Positions 38,771-53,421 of a stretch of 64,000 bases of DNA are shown piece by piece. The stretch lies in contig JACDQD010000007.1 in the NCBI GenBank assembly GCA_019843655.1, forward strand, positions 10,413,600 to 10,477,599. The letters are read 5' to 3'. A program made the translations under genes and the position numbers. Source of the DNA: Lethocerus indicus. Taxonomy: Eukaryota > Arthropoda > Insecta > Hemiptera > Belostomatidae. The notes under the pieces were generated by a model. It did no database searches. It was not told the origin of the DNA and saw only the letters and a program-made list of their open reading frames with translations. Position 1 is the stretch's first letter. Each line of letters starts with the position of its first letter.

Positions 38771-41700
38771 GGGAGGTCGGAGCCAGGTAAGGGGAGATAG
38801 ACGAGAGATAAATTAGGCATTTAGCCTATAGGAATGTCTAAGTAGTGGCCTACCCTCCTTATTCAGACCGTCCAGTTTACAGCCCCTTCAATCCAATCCT
38901 CTCCTTCTACCCCGGAATTTTGTACCAGATCCCATTTTGGATAAACGCGATCGCGGAGGACGATTTAGATAGATACTCGACAGATGCAACCGTGTACTGA
39001 CAGAGACCCGCATTGCGCACCTTATTTTATTTATCCAATTCCTGTCAACCTAGTCGGCGTTCACGCATAAATCTGGATATGGTCGAACTCACTACAGCTG
39101 TTAAAATATTTATTGTGAGGTGAAAGAATATTGGAATGAAATTTCATTAAATTTTAACAATCAAAATTCAACAAGATTCCAAACCCTAGCGAAGGTCATG
39201 CGAGTTCGATAAACTCAATGCAGGGAATATTCTGAATTCCGCGACATAACCAACAAAGAATTTCTCCGAGAGTGAGAGAGATTTCCCGTTTTTCAGAGAA
39301 ACGAGGCGAGAAACGGAGCGGTAACCTATACAAAATTGTAATGAATGATAAGGGAAATTGAATGTTGATTTAAACGTTGGCGCAGGGCCAAATACTAGGC
39401 ATCTGCTAATTGCACCCGGCGTACGATTGAGAAAGCACAGACAATCGGTCTGGAATTAATTTTTCCTCAATCGAAAGATAGTGAACCTTCGTCCGAAAAA
39501 TAGTTTCGCCAAACAGGCGACTGCCGTTAACCTTGGGGCGTTTCACAAACAGGCCCCGTTTTCCCCGGCCCTGAACCCCGGGAAGAGGAGACGCCGCGTT
39601 TCGGTACGACTTCCGCGTATCTGCCCGGCTCTGACATCATCCGACCGGTATCGCAAACAACAAAATTTATCGTCCAAATTGATAAACACATTTCAGATAT
39701 CTCGATTGTTACCAGGAATTGTACTAGGATCGTGACCTTTGTTATTTCTCGGCGTAGTAAGTTTAATAAGACGCGTACTTACTTACACCGATATTATTTA
39801 TGACAGGACAAATGTACAGTGTCGCTTACCATATTGAAATTAATATACGCTGGAGTAGCTAACACTAAATTATTATTAACAAAAGAATAATTTGTTGTAT
39901 ACGTAATTTGTGTATACGCTTTTGTTATCTGTGTACTTAAAAGTATAAAATATTGTTAAATAGATCATTTAAATAAACCTTATAAAACTCCTGGCACCAA
40001 ACTGTGGTAAACTAAAGGATGCTCTATCGACACTAAGTACAGCGACGAGTAATTAAGTAGAACTTTTACCAGTTATTAGAGTTAGTGAAAGTACTTATCA
40101 GTCACGAACGATATATGAGCTCTAATTAGGTTAACAGTATACAATTTACAGTTCTTTTCCAGTCGGTTATCGTAAAAACAGTTTTTTCGAAAGGTTCAAA
40201 ACAGTTCGCAATCGAAATCCTTCCGAATGATACGCGAGATCAAACTATTTTACCAATATTTCCGGTTTTGAATTACACATCGCCTTTCTTTTTGCGTTCG
40301 ACAGCATGTACGGTCAGCACATTAGGGCCTTGCGGAGAATTTGCGTCCGATGCGCGTACGTGCTTTTTACTCCGGCCTAATTTCATGAATTGAAGTGGGA
40401 CAATGTTTACGCAACGTTTTACGGGGCAGAGCAGGTAGTAGGTCTTCGGCCGAAGCCCCACGCCACGGCGTCCATAAATCATTAACCGGGTTAACCCCGT
40501 TCGAGGAGAGGATCCAATTCTCCTTGCGAAAACCCGAAAAAAGGCCTAGTCCCGAGCGAAAATTAAAGAAAACCGGGGTAACAAAAAGAGGAAGCAGTGA
40601 GGGCTTTGCGGGTGTCGATTCCCAACAATTTTCCTCTACTTGCAAAATTCGACATGAATTTAATGAATGCGATTTAGGCCTTCAGTTATTTTTGTGCTCC
40701 ATTCTGTCAACTCGTCATATACATATTTTTCAAACTTCCATACAGATATAAAACTTTAACGAATGCCCTAATATGTCTAAATGCAACGCAAACGTGTCAT
40801 ACTCCCAAAGTCTTTGACAGGGATGAAAGGGATGAAATATTTCAAAACTTCTTTTGTACTTCAGGATCTTGAAAAACCCACCGCTCGCCGTGGAATCCAT
40901 TAGCTCAAATAAAGTGCGGCGGTCGGATTTGAGACGGGAGTAAAATGGTTTCAACACAGTTTCGGGGGGGGGGGCGATAAAACAAACAGAAAATACACTT
41001 AAACGCCTTGCCAAATCGCTACAAAACGCCGCCGGTATCTCAATTGGGGATACTGAGAGAAACGCGTCGCCTTGAAAAGCGGAGCCAGCGTTCCAAGCCA
41101 GATTTTCGTAACATTTTCGAAATAACATCGGGCCGTAATGACGGCCTAAAATTGTAAATCCGAAGAGCACTTTGCGCCAGCGCGCGTAATATCATTTCCC
41201 AATTTGACTTCATGAAGCGGATCGTGGGGGTGGTTTGAAATCGGAACCTCCAGGTACTTTTTCACTTTGTAAAGACTACCCCCCTTTAGTACGCCTTTGA
41301 CGTATTTATTTTACCGCATTAAACATTCCGCAATAATTGAAGACTCGGAATCGATGTCGAAATTACCCGAAGGCTCAAAACCAAGGAAGTCGAATTGACT
41401 GTGATCACGCGAACGCTCTCCTAACCTTTCTGCTCCGGCTGTTATAACTAACTCCGATGGTGAAAAGTTTTGAGCATTTTCCCTTATAAATTTTAGTCTC
41501 TGCCCGACCCGAACGTTTATATGGAAATCTATCTCCGGATTCCTCCGGTTTTAATTGCTCATTTTACGTCGGATAATTGTAGTCGAACAATCATCTCCTA
41601 AATTATATCACTCATGTTACGATCTGGGAACAGCGCTAAGCAGGACGTAAAATAATTAGTTCAGAACAGTGAGACACTGAACGTTCATTTTCTCAAAAAC

Positions 41701-43583
41701 ATAATTTCAAAAAATCATTCTAATTTTTTTAGAAGAACACTGGAATTGAGACTATATTATTAAGTGAGGAAGCTCAAGCAATGACATTATATATTGCTAG
41801 GATAACAGAATAAAATTGTTTGTTATGTATATGTATTTCTGTATGTTATGAATTATTAATATGTGTCGTTGTGTTGAAATCACTATAATTTGCAACGTCG
41901 AGGCCGGAACCCTCGGCGCCCTCGGCCCGTATCTGTTTCTCGGTCGGTACTCGAGAGGGTTGCAATTAAATTTAAAAGGCCCTTTTAAAGGGGGCAATCC
42001 CGTCTGGCGGGCTACGTGACTCGTAAAACCCCCGGCATATGCACACAGGCCCTCCACCTCCACTCCTGCTCTTTCACTCCACGTCCTAACATTTACAGCA
42101 CGTTTCCGGGTCGGCCAGGTTGCTTCACACGGGGCACAGGCAAAGGCCCCTTTCCAATATTTCTCAGCAAAGGTCCACGCGCTAGGTCGATCCCTCCAGT
42201 ATCTCTTCTCAACCCCCTTTCGTCGAGTCACTGAGAATAATCAATTAATCGCTGTTGCTGAAGATAAATAAGGCATCTCTACATCCAGGATAAATGTAAT
42301 CAGTAAATGTGATCATAACAATATCACAATTACGAGTTTTAAGTATAATAGTATTCTTATATTACAGGCGATTATTTTTGGTGGAACCATTTATCGAAAC
42401 CTGTCACTAATCCTGTACTAACAGGTATACAAAGGAATCCGAATAATTCTTTGAAAATAGCCGCAATCGTTAGATTTAAAAAGCGGATAAACGCCGCTAA
42501 TTGCTCGGCCGAATGGACATGTTTGATGGGGAAAATAAATTTCGCGGAGGTAACACAATATTAGATCATATGTGCCGGCCAGAACCGACGCCTGGTTAGG
42601 GCGAAGGACGCGATAAAAGCCGAGCCGGACTTGTTGCGCAACAAATTTGTATTTCATTTACGCCGGCGATCGTTACATAAAATACGAGAGGGGGGGAGGG
42701 GGCGGAGAAAAAGCCTGAAAAGCAAACAGAGTAATAGCACGTGACATAATCGAAGTAAACAATATTAATGGGCGCTGGCGACGTAGCGCTTTCACCCCCG
42801 GCGCAGGATTTTCGAGTGTCTCTCAAAATATTCTGATTCGGGAAAAGAATTTCAATGCACCTGACATGGGCCATATTTCCGGTTTGACTATCTAACAGAA
42901 AAACTAGTATTTAGAACCATTAATGTAAACCGGTCACGGTCTTCCATTTAACTAGGTCATGCGGCAGTATTTTATAGACTTTTAATTAACAATTTATTTT
43001 AAAATCTTCCAGCGCATGAATATAAACTGTTCATAGAGTAGGTTTCTATACTTTTAAAGTATTTCGCTACAGCGAGATTGTAATATACGGTCGGAGTAAT
43101 ATTCCAACGTTAAAATGCACATATTTAAAGTTTATTCGAATTTATAGTAATGCATAGTTAATAAAATTGTTACTAAGACTATCATTTATTGATCTGGATC
43201 ACTGAACGGAGGTGTAAAAAAAGCTATGTCCCTTACCACAAAATTTTGGCACCATTCCTCAGACAAAGAACATTAAGGTATAAATACACACAAAACACGT
43301 TATTCCCCTTTGTTATCTCTGAACGAATATAACCATGTTAGAATTCTAATATGTTACGCAATTATCATGTATTCGAACCAAAATGCACTGGTCATAAACT
43401 TTAAAATATTATTATATATTATTGGAGTGCGGATTATTTTACAATATCGTAAAATTCGTGATATATTCAGCGGACAGTATTTGCGATATTTCCTTCACAG
43501 TATTTGCGTCAAGTCAACAGCACAGGAGCTAAAAAATGTTAACATTTAAATAACGGTTGTCGGTTTTAAACGTGTTAACCGTG

Positions 43584-43592
43584 TATAAAAGG
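43584..43592 (+). promoter_or_regulatory. Isolated TATA box-like element
   Basis: GTGTATAAAAGGAGG is a near-ideal TATA consensus on the plus strand, but no coding exon or good splice donor follows within several hundred bases. It may be chance or an unmapped start site. Confidence 0.2.
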
Positions 43593-46500
43593 AGGTTGGT
43601 ATCGGCGGGGTATAGAAGAGAGGCAGAGTCTAAAACGTGCAGTCTATTTCTTCACCTTCACCGGCCCCGGCGAGAGCGACTTTCGATTTCGTCGGTTTAG
43701 AAAGTAAAAGCGGGGCCGACAATACAAAGGGGGAGGGCTCGTGTAGGAACTCAGCCAAACTGCCTAGTCATTCTATAATGGATAACACATTCAACTGCGG
43801 CCCTACCAGTCGAGAACATGTCTAAAACTAGACGCTTCTCTGGGGGTTTCCGAAACTGCGATAATAAGAAAAATCGGTGCAAAAGAGTTGAGGCAGAAAA
43901 TCTTCGTAATTATCCGGAACAAAAAAAAAACTACTTTCTAGAGGAATCTATACTACTCGAGTGATCGCAATGTGTCTTCATAATTTCTCCTCTATCAAGA
44001 AAATCTTCTCCTGTATCCTGACTCCTTTAAGCCCTAGTTTTCCGAACATTTACAAAAGTAAGGTCTCAGTAGAACTGATCTTTTCCGTTTCAGGCGATAA
44101 TGTGCACCACTTTTTTAGAATGGAGAAGAGAATTTTCCGACCAGTAAATCTATGGCACATAATACTTATGTAGTGCGTTAGGTTTTGTCTGAATATTGAT
44201 AATTCGTTGTACGTTATTCAAAAAGAAAATTAATAATTCACCGTGCACTTTCCTGCTTCCTTTCACTCTCACAGCGTGCGTATTAATCATTACGTTAGGC
44301 ATTCTGGGCGTATTCCGTTCGAAAATTGTGTTACAACTCGTATAAATGTATTTCATTTGCGTTTCTTCGACGTACGTAACGGTAATATTAAACGTTGTGT
44401 TGAGTAATTTCGTCTTTTTGCGGCACGAGGAATGAGGATAAAATTACGTACTGAGATTCAAGCAGGGAAGATCTAATACCGAGGTCTAGCCACTTCTATA
44501 AACAATACGTTATAAGTAGGAATAAAATATTTTATTCCCTTCCTCAATTACGTCAATTGACGATTGTTAATTGTAAAATAATTATGTTTTTTATTTCGAA
44601 TAAATATCTTCTTCATCGTGAACAAATAATTCGGGCAATAAGCAGATTTTTCCAAATATCAAAAAATATAATAAAGGTTAATTTAAATTACCTTGTGTAT
44701 TAAGTTCAAAAGAGTACATTAAATAATATTATTTTACAATTATTTAGTATTAAGACCGAAAAGTAACGCAAACACAATAATCCCGAGTGAAAGACTAGTA
44801 AATGTGAAGGCAATACTTTTTTCAGCCATTTTTTTTTTAGAAAGGCCTTCTGAGTCAAAGGAAGCGGAGGAAAGTGAGAGTGAGAGCGAGCCAGGAGCGC
44901 TATCTGCCACGTTCTAAATATTGCCAGGATTACAAAATCAAATACAAGGTCCCCGCGTTCCAATAAACGGACACCATAACAACTAAAAGCTAACAGAAAT
45001 ATAAATTCCGTTAAAGGGGTTTCCTTGACCTAGCATTTAAATTTCAGTTGGGACTAAATAATAAATTGTAATAGAATATTTCGGGCCTTTCATCTGTGCT
45101 CGGAATACATGATTAAAATTACAATTAGGAATAAAATTTAGCTCGTATAAAATGGAGAATGTTAAAAACCGTTAAAGAACGTACAAATCATAAACTGATT
45201 TTTAATACAAATTAATAGTTACATCGGTACTGCCTTTATGTAAGTGACGTAAGTACAACACTTGTAACCTACAGATTTTTATTTTTATGATATTATCATG
45301 ATAAGGTTTCGTAAACTCCGATCGATTCATTAATATTCGCATCAAATTCAGCAAGACAAGCATTAAATTTGATGCTACGTGTGACATCTTTTGAACATCC
45401 CTTGGCAATCACTAATAGGGCCAACACTACTACAATTTTAAACATTTTTATTATTATAGGAATTTATCGTCACTATATTACAATGAATGGAGAGTGGAAA
45501 TAACGATATCAAAGAACATTTATTTATGAAAACAACGAAGAATCTGAGTATAGGGCAACAATATTGAGTGATGACTTTCATTTCATTTATCATTGGCTCG
45601 ACGCGTGTACTGCCCTAACTATCCTGCTGTTTAAGTCGGGAATAATCGAAGCAACACATCGGAAATTCATAACCTCCGCCCACGGGACCTAGATCTAGTT
45701 ACATTTATAAATAGTTACTTCCACTACATACTAGTTACTAGTAAATTCTCAGTTGGTATACCGGGATAATGTTCAATCATAAATATTACCAAATGTAATT
45801 CGCTTTCGTCAACGCCAAATTAAGTTTTCCGACTGCGCGTTACGTGAGCGGCGTTCTTCATCGTAAAGAATCCTAGAGACCTCAAGGCGTATGTGACACA
45901 ACAAAGAAAACAGATTCCACCGCGGAAGTGCTTGTTATGATAATATGAGTTGATTAAGGGATAGACAAACAGTAACTTGTTCTTCTCAGCGGTGGTTTGT
46001 TCTTTTCATGCGCTATACTACAAGGCGTTAAACATTTTATAGAGGAACGTAGTGACAATAACTTTACAGAATCGGGATTCATTTTTTTACAGCGAAATAC
46101 TTCATTACAATATACTGAAGTGTTTATGGTGTTAGTCCTCGTCCGTTAATCATATTTCAAATGATACACAATTTGTATTATATATATGTATATTCCCCCT
46201 CAGGGAAATTTATTTGAAAAAAAAAGGTTATTGGGCCATCGTCGGAGAGTTCTCATCGTTCGAACACTTTAAATGTGACTTTCGCTACGTTACGACACAG
46301 TCGGAAATGGGACGGATAAACAATGGGGAAGGGAGAGAAAAATCAGACGAAATTCCGACGAAGAAATGGGGACAAAGAAGGTAGGAGAAAACCGAATAAT
46401 TCGTCCATTTTGTCTCGTTGCTTCACTACCGTCAAAATTGCGAGTCGAATGTATTTAAATATTTAAACAAATCAATAAAGCGAAAGGAGTAGAGTGCGTT

Positions 46501-47563
46501 GGATATCTTTAAACTGTACCAACAGTGTAAAATATGATTTAAAAATTAGGATACAATGTCTCTCGTCGAAGAGTGAAGAACAAGATTACTGCTAATAGTT
46601 ACCAGGTGCCTTAGGATGATTTATTGGGCCTACAAAAAGTAACCGATCCGATCCGAGAGCGAGGCCTCGCCTAGGATCATTATCGCTCTCCGATTATTCC
46701 ATCGCACCTGCCCCCTCCGATTATACGCAGCTTCAATACCGCTGTTACCTATGTAACCCTTCAGTAGTTTTCGACAGGTAATAAAACAGAGCTGCAGCTT
46801 CTAAAAGACGATGATCCTTTATATTGATAAATGCCAGCATGTTTCAACCCCATTTGTCTGTTTCACGTTTTGCAACATTAACTATCGCAGTTATTAATAC
46901 CGTCAAGGAAATACGCATTTTGCGAGAAGACAAAACCTTAACTTGTAAAATTTTTATACAATCGGTTCTGGCCAAAACGCGGAGGAAATTGAAGTAAATT
47001 TTTCATCCGTTTTGAAGCCTAGTTTCTATAACTTGCATCTGATTGATAATATCTGGCTTATCGAATGGAATCTAGAAATCTGCCAGAGTCTTAACCGGAA
47101 ACCCATGTACTTACTCTCTTGAGCATTGGGCCTGCCCCTGTCGCGCCAAATGGTGGTGCTAGAATTTATCCCCTTTATACCTTCTTTCCTCTATTCAGGG
47201 GGGAAAACCACTCGTCAGAAGGCCGAAACCTTCAGGAAAAAACGCTAACCCGCATCCGGCAATTCTTGGCTCTTCCAATCACCGTTCTTAATATCTTCAG
47301 GACAAATCACCGACATTCGCTCTCGCGTGCAGGTCTAAACGTTTATCTCGTTCCAACTCTTTATAAGTTAAAAATAAATACCCAGTGAAACCCCGACCTA
47401 AGACCGACTGCGAGAAAGAGCATTTGACTCTCCTGGAGAGCTCTACCGCGGAAATGGGACTCATTGCCGGCCACGAGAGCGTTTCGGTTCCGTTTCCCAG
47501 CTGAGCTGCCAAAACGGAATGCGGCCCAATTTGAATATCTCACACAACAGGACTCGGGGGAGT

Positions 47564-47564
47564 T

Positions 47565-47632
<68 letters not shown>

Positions 47633-47637
47633 GATAT
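47564..47637. repeat. TA microsatellite
   Basis: A long TA run interrupted by two TG variants. Tyr/Ile-repeat frames on both strands come from it. Confidence 0.95.
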
Positions 47638-47815
47638 GAAATGTGTAGGATACGATAAAAATCCCCCGGCGTGAGCTCCGCTCGGAATTACAACAGCGGC
47701 TGACATTTGGCTCTGGAGAGCCACCGCGGGGAGAGACGTCGGCGTAGCCAATAAAGGAATGGCGGAGAGGAGGGAGAGGGGCAGGGGGATTGCGCAAGCC
47801 TCAAATCACGAACCA

Positions 47816-47843
47816 TTCACTGACCTTGAAAATGAAAGGAGTC
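47816..47843. promoter_or_regulatory. First copy of a 28-bp word containing TGACCTTGA
   Basis: Contains TTCACTGACCTTGAAAA, repeated with two mismatches at 49,011. The complement TCAAGGTCA is the extended half-site bound by FTZ-F1/ERR-type monomeric nuclear receptors. Binding here is inferred from the motif only. Confidence 0.4.
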
Positions 47844-47888
47844 GAGGAAAAGGCGAGTGGAAGGGGGAAAAGAAACGACGCGATATCA

Positions 47889-48042
47889 CTCTCCCTTTCT
47901 CTCGCAGCGCCTCCCTCCCTCTCCCTCTTTCCCACTTTTTCAATCCTCGTTCTTCTCCCGTCACTCCCTCCCTCTCTATTACTCTCTCTCTTTCTCTCTC
48001 CCTTTTCCAGTCTCCATCTCACCATTTCTCTCCCACTTCTCC
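47889..48042. repeat. CT-rich polypyrimidine tract
   Basis: Imperfect CTCTCCC/CTTTCTCT units over about 150 bp, with long overlapping artefact frames on both strands. Confidence 0.8.
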
Positions 48043-49010
48043 CTATCAAAGTATTATACCTGCCCCGCACTCGACGACCGGCGTCCCCCCACCCCACCCC
48101 CCACGGGTTTCTTTCTCGTTTTCCTCCTCTCCCCTTTCTGGCCGTTGAGCCCTCGCAAGTCGACGACACTTCACTCTTTCTCGCTTCACCGCTCTTTTTC
48201 GAGGCTGTCGAAGCAGCGCCCTTCGCGAGACTTCACGATAGGAAATAACCGAACACGAAAATTAACATCGTATTAAAATTAGAACATATTCGAAACAAAA
48301 TATCAACGATAAATTGAATATTACAAACGCCGTCGTTAGATACACTCAATCCACAAAATAACGTAATAAAAACAGAAGCATAATATATGTTAATGGAAGG
48401 TGGAAGGACGTAATGTAAATAATAGAAAGAAAATATTACTAAATGACGAAATAAGAAGCTTAGGAAATATTCCGATACGCGGAAGAATTAGGATGTAAGA
48501 ATTTAAAATCCCAGAACGTTCTAATCCATTCACGATTTTCGAAAAGGCTAAAATGGCGACATTGGTACACGCGGGGCAAAGTGACCTCGGAAATGAAAGG
48601 ATAATTTCGGCCGGACTGAAAGCTCAAAGCCGCGAATAAATCACTGTCCCTTTCACTCCCAACGCCTCTCATTACGTATCGCTTTTCCCGCTTAATTGCG
48701 TGGCTGTCGATCCTTTACGTCGCCTCTTTAAGCGTACTCCGCCACAGAGATCGCAGAACCGAAGATTGAAACTGAGGTGCAAAATAGAAAGGCGGATGAA
48801 ATGAGAGTAGTTTCCTGTAGAGGAGGCAAAAGGTCTGGTAGAAGTGGATTATAATTTTTGAAGAGAAGCCGGGACGTCCGGTGGAAATGATACCCAGAGG
48901 TATTCGACCGGTGAGAAGGGGGTCGAAAGAGTGGAAGGGAGGGCAGACGTAACAAGTTGAGGCAGCGGGCCGTAACGAGGGCATTAAACACCACCTGGAT
49001 GGCCCCAGCG

Positions 49011-49038
49011 TTCACTGACCTTGAAAACGAAAGGACTC
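49011..49038. promoter_or_regulatory. Second copy of the 28-bp word containing TGACCTTGA
   Basis: TTCACTGACCTTGAAAAC followed by GAAAGGACTC. It is in the same orientation as the 47,816 copy, 1.2 kb away, and is also followed by pyrimidine-rich sequence. Confidence 0.4.
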
Positions 49039-50537
49039 TTCCCATCGCCTCCCCTGTACCTACCCCCCCTCCCTCTTACATACCCGCGGTTAAGAAGAAG
49101 TTAAAGAACCCAAGTATCACTGTCCCTTCCTCCATCCCATCTGAAGCCCGTCTCCACCAATCACTATCTCCCATTGGGGGGATCACACCCCTCCCCCTGC
49201 CGCAAATGATCTCTGTCATTCTCTCTCTCTCTCTTTCTCTCCCTCTCTTCCCCACCGCTAGTTCATGCCTCTCTCCGCGTCCGCTTCTTCTAACCGTCCG
49301 CTTTTCAACTTGCACTGTTCCTTTCCATTCGGACGGGGCAGGGAATCGTCGGGACACCTTCCGAGGAGTCGAGCAAAAACGGGAACCCCTTATGCTCACA
49401 CTGGGATGGCATAAATTCCTCTCTGTTTTCCAGCATGGAGTCGATATATTGCATATTAAAGGCGATTTCACGACACACTATTAAATTCCGAATTATTCCA
49501 CACACCGATTAACCGAGTACAAAACTCTGTTCCCAAATCTTTTAATTCTTTATTCAAGTATGACTATTATTACCCGGGATGTTTAGTCCAATGGACTTTT
49601 AATCAATCAGTAATTCATATCTGTATTTTGACTTGCGGCCTAAGTAAAACGATGATAATTCCCCGCATAATAACAAGGAGGAGGAACAGCCAAATTACGG
49701 CGTACTGCACGGTTTTATATTGTTTCAGTTAAAAGAGACCATTCGCAATTTCCCGCCGCGTGTGGGCGGTGAAAGGTAATGTGCTTCAAGAACTGGCCGC
49801 AATAGCGGACCGGAAACGGTATCCAGGAAATGCCCGTTCAGGAAGGAGACAGTCCGTCTCCCCTTAGCCGGCGCTATTACGGGGCGATCGGAGTGTCGCC
49901 GACGTATCAATTAGTCGGGGCAGAAGGAGTTTCCGGCCGATTTGAGAGTTTCACAAGGGGAGAGTGGAAGTGTGTCCCCGTGTCTCCGGCAATAGCATCA
50001 CGCTCGGCCACGACGAGGAAAGTGAAATTCAAAAGGGTCGCTTTAGGCAATTACCTGAGACCAACGGGGTCGCAGATAGTTTTGGCAATATGGCCCAAAT
50101 CATAAATTCAAGCGTGAAAAACTGCTTTTTCCGGCAGCGATGGCAACACAGGCGAAAGTGAACGTTGCCTTACTATTTTTTTATTTTTATACTATAAATC
50201 AATACTCACTGAGATATACATATCTAAAAATATCTGGGTTTCGTGTAGTGTAGACAAAGGCTACCTGTTATCGCTTAGAAGGCAAGTAACCATATGATAT
50301 TGGTCAATAGCATATTTACAGTGTCCTTCAATATCGCGCGTAACCGAATAACTGTGTTTGGGGGAGGGGGGTGGTTTATAATGCGAGCAGTCTAAATTGA
50401 AACAGTAATTTAACCCCGGAACGAATAAACGGAGCGTCACCGATGATCTATCGGTAGCGGGCTGAATATCGGCGGAGACAACTCTGTCGACCCGAGTTTT
50501 GTTACGTGAGAGCGAGGGGACATCTGCGAGGGAACAG

Positions 50538-50762
<225 letters not shown>

Positions 50763-52186
50763 TGTACAGTTGCCTATTGGGTCAGTCCCTGCTCCCTGTC
50801 CCCGAGTTATTTACGAATTCAGACTGCAAGGCCGAAACGTGTCTTGAATCGATCGGTCGGTTCGACCGAGCTAATAATAATTTAAATAATCAAGAAGTGA
50901 GTGGCTCCTAAATAGACTGCTGTGAATACTTCCGCTCGTTTCAGACCCGTCAAATTCGAAAACATGTCTATATTTTACGAAAACCTCTCACGCCCGTACA
51001 TAGCGATTTTATCCATTTTATCGATGAACAAAATAGAAACATAATAACAAAAATAATTTTATTAATCTCTTTTTCAATTGTAAACGAAAAATTAAAATAA
51101 GCCCCCACCGGAATTATGATATTAATAATAACGTCTAAATAAACAGACGACATTTGCAATGCATTTAATGAGTAGGCCGCAAGCCAGTTCGTTCCTTATA
51201 TAACATCTTGCCATGTAAGAATCTGACCTGTAGTCAACATCTGAGTCCTTAACGTGTTCTTTCCATTCTAGTTGTTATTCGAATATCCCTTATTGGAACC
51301 CCACAAAAAAATGTTGGCAGAAGACGAACTAGAATTTCGAAACGTTTTCAGTTTGACGCCAGACTGCTTTTTACATAGAAGTCCGATTTATAGATAATTA
51401 ATTTCGCCGATAGTCTCAAATTGGTCTCAACATCATTCTGCAGAATTTGAAGCAGACAAAAGGACGTGTTTAAAATTCAAATTTAATCCATTGTCATCCC
51501 GATTTTAAAGTCGAATTAAATAAATTGTCGAATTAATTCGCTGTAAATTGAAAACTTAAAAGTACCATAATTCGGATTCGGATAAAAACATGGTCCGGGC
51601 GACATAATAGGTTTTAATAAAAAATCAATTCACTGTCGATTTCAATGAAACGCTGCTAAATTACAGGCCATAAATAAGGGTAAGTTAATTAATTCAGAGC
51701 ACGGAATTGAAACACTCCTCTTAACGGTCGCGTTTACAGCACCAATCTTGTCGCTCTGGCCGTTAGTGTAAATAACGCGTGTTCGAATGACTTTATATGC
51801 AAAATACGGATGACAAACTGCGAACCTTCGACGCGGGATCATTTCAGATGGTGCGCACGACCTGCGCATTTTCCACTTTCTGCAAAGAATAAAAGAAAAA
51901 AACGAGTCTTACTTTGAATATATCAGGTTCAGCACAGTAGTAAGGGATTTGCCAAGGCTTGGCGTAATTGACCGACTCCCGTATGTTTGGTCAGAAGCCT
52001 AGATGATGATGTATGGACAGCAGAAACTTGAAAATATGACTTGCTAACCATATTCCGAAACCGTTCTAGCCTGAGGGAAATATTGTTTAATTCTTTTTCT
52101 TTGGTACTTTGGAACTCAGTGAAAGGGTCAAAGCAAAATTACTTTCTTTTTATTTAAGACCAATGAAGTTTTTACATAATTGTCAA

Positions 52187-52216
52187 ATGAACTTCTTATA
52201 TTTATAAGAAGTTCAT
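52187..52216. repeat. Perfect 30-bp palindrome (14-bp arms)
   Basis: The arm ATGAACTTCTTATA and its exact complement are separated by two T residues. It can form a cruciform or hairpin. Confidence 0.75.
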
Positions 52217-53421
52217 ATTTATCTTTATAAGCTTATATTTACCTAATATTTATAATATACAATATACTAAGTTCACTGGCAGGAGTGCGTTAACGGTTCG
52301 GAGTGTTCACGGAGCTTGGCGAAACTGTCACATACATGAATATATTGCTTGCAGCTGTCACTAGCAGTTCAGTCATTAGTATAGAATTGAGAGGCCCTGT
52401 GAGGACAGCAGAGCATTTTATTCGGGGACCGCCTCTGTGTAAAGAACATTTTTGATGTGCCAGTTTTTATATCGTAGAATTCAGATGTGCAGAATCTTCA
52501 TTAGTTTTTAACGCTCTATTGCTTAAATAAATAAATAATGAATGAATAACCTAAACCTCCCAACGGTGTATATACTTATATGGCCTATTACCATATTTTT
52601 AGTTTTATTATTGGCGTTGGGAAAATTGAAAAATCTAAAAGTTCAAACAAAATTTCTAATTAAAATTGTCGATTTGTTTTCCTAAATATGTTGTATTTAT
52701 TCATAACGGACTACTATCTCTACACCTAACTTACTACTCTCTCTCCACCAAGTTTTTTGAACCAAACAACTAGGGTGAGGATATTTATGTCCGCAGCGAG
52801 AAATAAGAAATGTCCACTTAAAAAAAACCCACTGTTGCCCCATTTAAAATCATTAGACCGGCGCTTGATAGTTTTCAAAACTGGATACACTTACGAAATA
52901 AATGAGTCATTAGGCCAAACTTTCCCCGACTGTTTTGGCCTAGACCAAGGGTGAGAGTCAGGTATCGATACTGTGTCGGAGGCGTTCTCGTTCTATAAAT
53001 AGTGCCGTTGGGTGTAGATTTTGAAATGCAGGGCGAACCGAAATGGGACGGACGGAGAAAGAGAGAAGAAATTAGGGGAGGGGGGGGTGAACGCTGGTAT
53101 AGACATGGGACGGGGGGACGGAGACAGAGACACAGAAAGGGACGACGAGAATAGTCCCCGCCGATGCCCGCCCGGTATTAGCGCGCCCGAGTTACGCAAC
53201 TATCCAAACAGAACAACTCTCCCTCACCCTCACCACTATGACATCACTATACCTCCACAACCGCATAAGTCTCTCAATTTATGACTACGCAATTAAAAAA
53301 AAAATATTTCTTTTCAATTCAAATTTCCAACCAGGGAGAAAGGGGTATATGAAGAAGTTCGGAGAAGACCAAATTGCCGGGATTAGACGATGGAATTTTT
53401 GGTTTTCTTCATTTCGCCCTT

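Larger units (their letters stand above)
32595..47560. other. Gene-poor region, no recognisable coding
   Basis: No domain, RNA gene or transposon recognised in 15 kb. Isolated signals are TATA-like elements at 33,527-33,534 (minus) and 43,584-43,592 (plus), a possible short exon ending at 37,873, and a GA-rich tract at 38,640-38,770. An 11-bp tandem duplication TCTGTAACGAG lies near 37,110. Numerous 60-150-codon frames have no family resemblance. Confidence 0.45.
47638..50537. other. Non-coding region with polypyrimidine tracts
   Basis: Holds a CT-rich tract at 47,889-48,042, a CTCT run near 49,217-49,246 and the two copies of a 28-bp word at 47,816 and 49,011. Overlapping frames of 100-175 codons in several phases reflect the biased composition. 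No gene recognised. Confidence 0.5.

Noticed and set aside
47464..47797. Tyr/Ile-repeat proteins on both strands
   Set aside because: They translate the TA microsatellite.
47759..48276. Four overlapping frames of 120-152 codons
   Set aside because: They come from CT-rich low-complexity sequence open on both strands; none has a domain or splice sites.
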